Below are positions 51,203-55,546 of a stretch of DNA of 55,546 nucleotides, in pieces (the stretch's first letter is position 1; the number at the start of each line of letters is the position of its first letter). The stretch is from assembly GCA_019745195.1 (NCBI GenBank), contig JAIETL010000053.1, positions 1-55,546 on the forward strand, read 5' to 3'. The position numbers and the translations under genes were made by a program. The DNA comes from Beijerinckiaceae bacterium (GTDB lineage Bacteria; Pseudomonadota; Alphaproteobacteria; Rhizobiales; Beijerinckiaceae). The notes under the pieces were generated by a model that was not told the origin of the DNA, did no database searches, and was given only the letters and a program-made list of their open reading frames with translations.

Positions 51203-52642
51203 TCAGGCGACACGGATTGTTCCCATCATTCCCCCAGCCTGGTGCTCCAGGACGTGGCAGTGGAACATCCAGTCGCCAGGATTGTCGGCGACGAACGCGA
51301 TCTCGACCATCTCGCGGGGGCGGACGAGCACGGTGTCCTGCCAATCGCGATGGCGCATCGGCAGGCCGTTGCGGCTCAGCACGCGAAACGTATGGCCATG
51401 GAGGTGCATCGGGTGCCACCAGGCCGTTTCGTTCGCGATCGCGAGGATGTTGGTGCTGCCGCGTTCGAGGGTCGCCATCGGCTCATGGACATGGCCCGTG
51501 GCGGCGACGCCGTTGATCGCCCAGGCGAGGCCGTGCCGCATCATAGTGCGGACGTCCATCACCTCCCCATGGACCAGGGCCTCCGCCATCATGCCCATCA
51601 TCCCGCCCCCGAGGACCACATCGTGGCGACGGGCCGAAGCCAGGTCCGGCTCCGGTACGGGGTTGGCGGTCAGCGCCGGGACAGGCGTTGTCTGAATTTC
51701 CCGCAGCGACTCGTCGGCATAGCGGAGGTCGAGCAACCGGTATTCGAGGCCCTTGTAGAAGGCGTCGACAACCTTGAACCGGCTGCCTGGCTTGCCGGTC
51801 ATGTCGATCACGACGTCGATGCGCATCGCCGGCCCGAGCAAGACGCGGCCATCCTCCGGTTCGTGGGGCGCGACCGGGTGCCCGTCGAGCGCCACGATGC
51901 GTGGCTCGTGCCCCTCGAAGACGAGCCGGAAGACCCGGGCATTGGCGGCATTGACGAGCCGCAGCCGGATCCGCTCGCCGGCGCGGACCTCGAAGCTGTC
52001 CATTACAGCCCCGTTGACCGTCACCGTGTTGCCGATCCGGCCGGCGTGGCTGACATCGTGCATGGCGCCGAAATCGTCGCTGATCGAGGCGTCTTTCAAC
52101 AGTCGCCAGTCACCCAGCATCCAAGTGACGTCGCGATCGACCGGATAAGACTCGCGCTCTTCGACGATGAACGGGCCAAAAAGACCCCGCCCGACCTGGG
52201 CATGGCTCCGCTGGTGCGGGTGATACCAGAACGTACCGGCGTCCTCGCAGGCAAATTCGTAGGCAAAGGTTTCGCCGACTCCTATCGGCGCCTGTGTGAG
52301 ATGCGGGACGCCATCCATCGCATTCGGGACGCGTACCCCGTGCCAATGCACTGTGGTTTCCTCAGATAGGCGGTTTTCGACAAGCAGTCGCACGCGCTCG
52401 CCTTGCCGGACCCGGATCTCCGGTCCTGGCGCTTGGCCGTTGTACGTCCAAACCGGCGTTTCCGGATACGGCGCACCGACGAGCGAACTCTTGCCCGGCG
52501 CAGCGATAAGACGGAACCCTCTGACGGCAGGTGCAAGCGCATTGGCTTGGCGCGGCAGGGCCGTCGCCGAGACAAGGCCCGCGCTGCCGGCCATGAATGA
52601 CCGACGGCTGAGCATCGGCTGTGAACATTGTGACATTGCCAT
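51203..52642 (-). CDS. Multicopper oxidase, CopA/CueO type
   Basis: This 479-residue periplasmic oxidase has a Tat signal (LSRRSFMAGSAGLVSATALP) and the four copper-binding motifs: TTVHWHGVRVP, GTFWYHPHQRSHAQ, WWHPMHLHGHTF and WMFHCHVLEHQAGGMM. A Met-rich insert (GGGMMGMMAEALVHGEVMDV) is placed where CueO and CopA bind Cu(I). The enzyme oxidises Cu(I) to the less toxic Cu(II). ATG 52642 is my start, just before the Tat motif; a frame open to 52717 gives an unlikely leader. It heads the minus-strand operon to tlpA. Confidence 0.93.
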   Translation of the reverse strand: MAMSQCSQPMLSRRSFMAGSAGLVSATALPRQANALAPAVRGFRLIAAPGKSSLVGAPYPETPVWTYNGQAPGPEIRVRQGERVRLLVENRLSEETTVHWHGVRVPNAMDGVPHLTQAPIGVGETFAYEFACEDAGTFWYHPHQRSHAQVGRGLFGPFIVEERESYPVDRDVTWMLGDWRLLKDASISDDFGAMHDVSHAGRIGNTVTVNGAVMDSFEVRAGERIRLRLVNAANARVFRLVFEGHEPRIVALDGHPVAPHEPEDGRVLLGPAMRIDVVIDMTGKPGSRFKVVDAFYKGLEYRLLDLRYADESLREIQTTPVPALTANPVPEPDLASARRHDVVLGGGMMGMMAEALVHGEVMDVRTMMRHGLAWAINGVAATGHVHEPMATLERGSTNILAIANETAWWHPMHLHGHTFRVLSRNGLPMRHRDWQDTVLVRPREMVEIAFVADNPGDWMFHCHVLEHQAGGMMGTIRVA

Positions 52643-52758
52643 CGTCCTGGATAGGGGCTGGGTCGGACGGTTTCGCGATGCGAAGACCTCCGGCGCACAT
52701 TCGCGCCACGGCCTCAAGCCGGCTGCGCGAGATCAGGCGCAACCGAGGACGGCGCGCC

Positions 52759-53100
52759 CTAGATCAGAACGATCGATTTCGGCGGAAAGGGGTCGGGTGG
52801 ACCTCTAAGGTCCGCTCCTCGAACAATCATGGCCAAATAGCTGGGCGCTAACGCCGCGGTCTCAATAGCTCCCGCAACCTGAAAGTCAGCCAATACGGCT
52901 GCGCACATCGCGGTGCAGGAAGCTGCGCCCATGCCATCCTGATCGCAGCCGTCACACCCATCCGGCATCGTCATGGACATCGCGCCCGCCGCCATGGCTG
53001 CCCGCATCTGCACATCCTGAACGCCCTGAAGCGCCAGTCCCATGATGAGACCAAAAGCCAAAACAAGCGCGCTCAATCGTCGGATGGTCATCCTCGGCAT
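52759..53100 (-). CDS. Small exported Cys/Met-rich protein
   Basis: This 113-residue protein has a signal-type start (LSALVLAFGLIMGLALQGVQ) and a compact metal-binding-like stretch MSMTMPDGCDGCDQDGMG followed by SCTAMCAAVLADF. Four cysteines in CxxC-type pairs plus methionines suggest a soft-metal site. The C-terminal part is hydrophobic and ends PDPFPPKSIVLI. It resembles unnamed small proteins beside copper genes in this group of bacteria. It may be the first gene of the operon with the multicopper oxidase, about 115 bases ahead. Confidence 0.7.
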   Translation of the reverse strand: MPRMTIRRLSALVLAFGLIMGLALQGVQDVQMRAAMAAGAMSMTMPDGCDGCDQDGMGAASCTAMCAAVLADFQVAGAIETAALAPSYLAMIVRGADLRGPPDPFPPKSIVLI

Positions 53101-53297
53101 GACAAAGAGCTAACATGGCAGTGGGATGCCGCAAACATCCTGTGACCAATATGTGATCCGGGCCGAAGAGCGTGGTCCAACTCGCATCGCATGCCGCTCG
53201 ATGATGGCTTGAATCGCCGCAAAACGTGCGAATTGACGATGCTCCAACCGGAACGGCGCCATAGCATCATTCTGGTATCACCCTATTTTCAACAGCT

Positions 53298-53323
53298 GTA
53301 ACCGATGCCGAGTTGGCCGCGAA
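53298..53323 (+). promoter_or_regulatory. ECF-type promoter 4, before the small exported protein
   Basis: GTAACC (53298-53303), 16 bases, CGAACTC (53320-53326) on the plus strand, 41 bases before the ATG at 53367. The rest of the gap 53101-53366 shows no gene. Confidence 0.75.
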
Positions 53324-53366
53324 CTCTCCAGCAAGAGACACTTTCGTCTCCGTTGGGGAAAGTTCG

Positions 53367-53618
53367 ATGAAACTCATTTTGACCGCAGCCCTGTTCGTAG
53401 CGCTGAGCGGATATGCCCAAGCGGCCGACCGTGGTTCGCACCAGGGCGCTCACATGGGTCACTCAGCTCAGACCGGCCATTCGAAATCCCAGAAAGTCGT
53501 CGCGCGCGCCACAAAGGCGGATGGGCCGCTCGTCAAGCCCGATCAGGCTATCGCTCCCAAGCCGGCCCCTCACCCCTTCACCAAGCCGTTCTCCAAGGGG
53601 CCTCCGTCCTGGAAGTGA
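53367..53618 (+). CDS. Small exported His-rich protein
   Basis: This 83-residue protein has a signal peptide (MKLILTAALFVALSGYAQAA). A short His-rich part follows (DRGSHQGAHMGHSAQTGHSK), then a Lys/Pro tail (KPAPHPFTKPFSKGP). Such sequences can bind Cu(II), Ni or Zn in the periplasm. GGGGAAAG precedes the ATG. It is directly under a promoter of the local ECF consensus, so it is a likely member of that stress regulon. No family name is known to me. Confidence 0.7.
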   Translation: MKLILTAALFVALSGYAQAADRGSHQGAHMGHSAQTGHSKSQKVVARATKADGPLVKPDQAIAPKPAPHPFTKPFSKGPPSWK

Positions 53619-53655
53619 TTTTCGCCAGCAAACGGTCCAGAACTGGAGACACCAG

Positions 53656-53871
53656 ATGACGTCGATCAGAGCAATCTCGACTCGTTATCATCATGATCGG
53701 TCCGATGAGGTGGCCATACGGAAACGCCTGGATGAGGCGGAGCAATGGATGTCGCGTCATACGGCTCAGGCCGCTCGCCCCATTTCGCGCGCGATATCCT
53801 GGAAAAGCGTGTCATACATGGGTGCCGGGCTGCTGATCCTGTTTTTCTTCGTAGCCGAGATGCTTCCGTGA
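53656..53871 (+). CDS. Small single-pass membrane protein
   Basis: This 71-residue protein has a charged N-terminal half with several His (TRYHHDRSDEVAIRKRLDEA, EQWMSRHTAQAARP) and one C-terminal helix (YMGAGLLILFFFVAEMLP). GGAGA precedes the ATG at 53656. It follows the His-rich exported protein after 37 bases and probably shares its transcript. It may be a membrane-bound accessory of the metal response; no family is recognised. Confidence 0.6.
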   Translation: MTSIRAISTRYHHDRSDEVAIRKRLDEAEQWMSRHTAQAARPISRAISWKSVSYMGAGLLILFFFVAEMLP

Positions 53872-53994
53872 GCGGCTGCGGCAGCCTCAGGCAGCTGGCC
53901 GGCGGGTTTCAACCCCTCTCGACCAGACCAGTCGGCGCTTTGGGCGACTTGCCAGCTCTCCAAGCCGGGGCCGTCGTGGGCGTTACCGTACTGA

Positions 53995-54111
53995 TTAGGC
54001 AGCGCGCGTCGGCCCGAAGCGATCGAGGAATTCGCGATGATTCATAGTCGAACCGAGCCACACGCTGTCATAGCCAAAGCGCTTCCGGTCATGGGCCGCC
54101 AAATAATCCGT
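53995..54111 (-). other. Possible coding remnant before copA
   Basis: The minus strand reads [18 protein letters not shown], then [17 protein letters not shown] and a stop at 53995. It looks like the true C-terminus of some protein, with natural amino acid choice, but its upstream part would lie inside copA. It may be the tail of a gene cut when the copA block arrived. I cannot name it. The remaining gap 53872-54122 shows nothing else. Confidence 0.3.
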
Positions 54112-54128
54112 CCGACCCTACCGTGAAG

Positions 54129-55546
54129 ATGCATCCTGAGGGCTCTGCTGACGAGCATGACGTTAAGGACCCGGTCTGCGGCATGATGGTGGACCCGCAA
54201 AGTGCGTCGTACCGGATGCAACATGGCGGACATCCTTTCTATTTCTGCTCTGCGCGATGCCGAAACCAATTCGAGCGGGACCCCCGGCGCTATCTTTCTT
54301 CGGCGACCGAGATGAAGACCGATGCCCTCGTGATCGAGGGCGCGACCTACACCTGCCCGATGCACCCGCAGATCCGGCAAATCGGGCCTGGCTCCTGTCC
54401 GATCTGCGGCATGAGCCTCGAACCCATTCTCGTCACGGCGGAAGAGGGGCAAAACCCCGAACTCGTCGACATGACCCGCCGGTTCTGGATCGGCACGGCG
54501 CTGACGGTTCCTATTGTGATCCTCTCGATGGGCGGGGACCTCACCGGGTTGACCTCGTTCATAGGCCAGCAAACGTCGAATTGGCTACAACTCGCCTTCG
54601 CCACACCCGTAGTGCTGTGGGCCGGCTGGCCCTTCTTTGTTCGGGGCTGGCAGTCAGTTGTCGTGCGCAGCCTCAACATGTTTACTTTGATCGCGCTCGG
54701 CGTTGGGGCCGCATGGGCCTACAGCGCCGTGGCAACTGTCGCGCCCGGCATCTTCCCAATGGCCTTGCGCGGCGCCGATGGCGGCATCCCAGCCTATTTC
54801 GAGGCCGCCGCCGTGATCACTGTCCTCGTTCTCCTCGGCCAGGTTCTGGAGCTGCGCGCGCGCGAGCAGACGTCCGGCGCCATCCGGGCGTTGCTCGATC
54901 TTGCGCCCAAGACGGCGCGGCGCATCCGCGAAGACGGAACCGACGAGGAGATCGCGCTGGACACGGTCGGCGCGGGCGATCGACTCAGGGTTCGCCCCGG
55001 GGAAAAAGTGCCGGTCGATGGCGAGGTTCTGGAAGGGCGGTGTTCCATCGACGAATCCCTTGTGACGGGCGAGTCGATGCCGGTCACCAAGGAGCCCGGC
55101 GCCAAGGTGATCGCGGGCACCCTGAACCAGACCGGAAGCTTCATTATGCGCGCCGAGAAGGTCGGGCGCGACACGATGCTTGCCCGCATCGTCCAGATGG
55201 TGGCCGAAGCGCAGCGTTCGCGCGCCCCGATCCAGAGACTGGCCGACGAGGTGGCGGGCTGGTTCGTGCCCGCGGTCATCTTGGTTGCCGCCGTCGCCTT
55301 CCTGGCCTGGTTCTTCTTCGGCCCCGAGCCGCGCCTGTCGTTCGCCTTGATCGCCGCGGTCGCCGTCCTGATCATCGCCTGCCCCTGCGCGCTTGGTCTT
55401 GCGACGCCGATGTCGATCATGGTCGGGGTCGGGCGCGGTGCCCAGCTCGGCGTGCTGATCAAAAACGCCGAGGCGCTGGAGCGCATGGAAAAGGTCGACA
55501 CGCTCGTCATCGACAAGACTGGCACCCTGACTGAGGGAAAGCCCGC
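54129..55546 (+). CDS. copA: Copper-exporting P1B-type ATPase, partial at window end
   Basis: The first 472 residues are visible; the gene runs past the window. An N-terminal YHS domain ([33 protein letters not shown]) is followed by a heavy-metal-binding module ([20 protein letters not shown]). The P1B core comes next: helices, the actuator loop [13 protein letters not shown], the metal-passage motif [13 protein letters not shown] and the phosphorylation motif [11 protein letters not shown] near the end. The usual HMA (CxxC) domain is replaced by YHS plus the His/Cys module, as in CopA of many Alphaproteobacteria. ATG 54129 or GTG 54123 may start it; neither has a strong ribosome site. Confidence 0.93.
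   Translation, partial: MHPEGSADEHDVKDPVCGMMVDPQSASYRMQHGGHPFYFCSARCRNQFERDPRRYLSSATEMKTDALVIEGATYTCPMHPQIRQIGPGSCPICGMSLEPILVTAEEGQNPELVDMTRRFWIGTALTVPIVILSMGGDLTGLTSFIGQQTSNWLQLAFATPVVLWAGWPFFVRGWQSVVVRSLNMFTLIALGVGAAWAYSAVATVAPGIFPMALRGADGGIPAYFEAAAVITVLVLLGQVLELRAREQTSGAIRALLDLAPKTARRIREDGTDEEIALDTVGAGDRLRVRPGEKVPVDGEVLEGRCSIDESLVTGESMPVTKEPGAKVIAGTLNQTGSFIMRAEKVGRDTMLARIVQMVAEAQRSRAPIQRLADEVAGWFVPAVILVAAVAFLAWFFFGPEPRLSFALIAAVAVLIIACPCALGLATPMSIMVGVGRGAQLGVLIKNAEALERMEKVDTLVIDKTGTLTEGKP

Noticed and set aside
54257..55534. 425-codon plus-strand frame in another phase than copA
   Set aside because: It is Arg/Pro-rich without motifs, while the copA phase shows YHS, CPC and DKTGT motifs throughout.

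Overview
The window reads as about 55.5 kb of accessory DNA from a GC-rich alphaproteobacterium, most likely a sphingomonad or a Hyphomicrobiales member. The reasons are the integrative-element/plasmid backbone (ArdC, large ParB, Strawberry-notch helicase, DUF2493, DUF736, WGR, DUF1173), the SigF/NrsF regulatory pair, and the mer and BigR-type gene styles. No replication initiator, rRNA, tRNA or CRISPR array was seen, so whether this is a plasmid or an integrated conjugative element is not settled.

Layout. (1) 1-871: the end of an IS5-family element. (2) 880-6738, minus strand: a compact four-gene predicted conflict system made of a Trypco1 domain protein, a formylglycine-generating-enzyme-like (FGE/sulfatase-modifying) domain protein, a trypsin-like protease fused to a NACHT NTPase with helical repeats, and a GNAT/acyl-homoserine-lactone-synthase-like protein with a cyclic-nucleotide-binding-like C-terminus. 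(3) 7391-30506: mobile-element backbone. It runs ardC, parB, a methylase/helicase of the strawberry notch type, a Toprim protein, DUF2493, DUF736, WGR, XRE regulator, DUF1173, an RHH-like partner, parA, a MobC-like protein and a VirD2/MOBP-like relaxase. A TetR plus aldo/keto reductase cassette sits inside it, and a degenerate serine recombinase plus an orphan gene lie next to a 3'-truncated second parB. (4) 31019-33049: small cargo genes and a UPF0104-type membrane protein. (5) 33116-38581: mercury resistance, with a MerT/F-like protein and a flavoprotein disulfide reductase on the plus strand, then merTPFA and merB on the minus strand under a divergent merR. (6) 38941-45246: sulfur module, with a SulP transporter and a damaged BigR-type sulfide/persulfide operon (MBL-fold protein 5' truncated, YedE-like gene split by an IS21-family insertion with a 5-bp target duplication, TauE truncated against a recombinase remnant). 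(7) 45313-46859: a secreted orphan and an ABC transmembrane protein without an ATPase domain. (8) 47171-55546: copper/heavy-metal island with an ECF sigma factor and its NrsF anti-sigma factor, CusF-like, DUF411, multicopper oxidase, TlpA and several very small metal-associated proteins, ending in a CopA ATPase cut by the window edge.

How the parts work together. The backbone genes would handle spread and maintenance. The cargo deals with Hg, Cu and reactive sulfur, and the NACHT cluster is probably anti-invader immunity. Two regulatory networks can be read directly from the DNA. Four promoters in the copper island share GTAAC(C/G)-N16-CGAACTC, which fits one ECF sigma regulon. A perfect 12-mer (TATACCGACTAA and its complement) occurs in front of both the XRE regulator gene and parA, with a weaker match near the mobilisation genes. 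A repeated structured leader precedes ardC and parB, with a weaker relative before the helicase gene.
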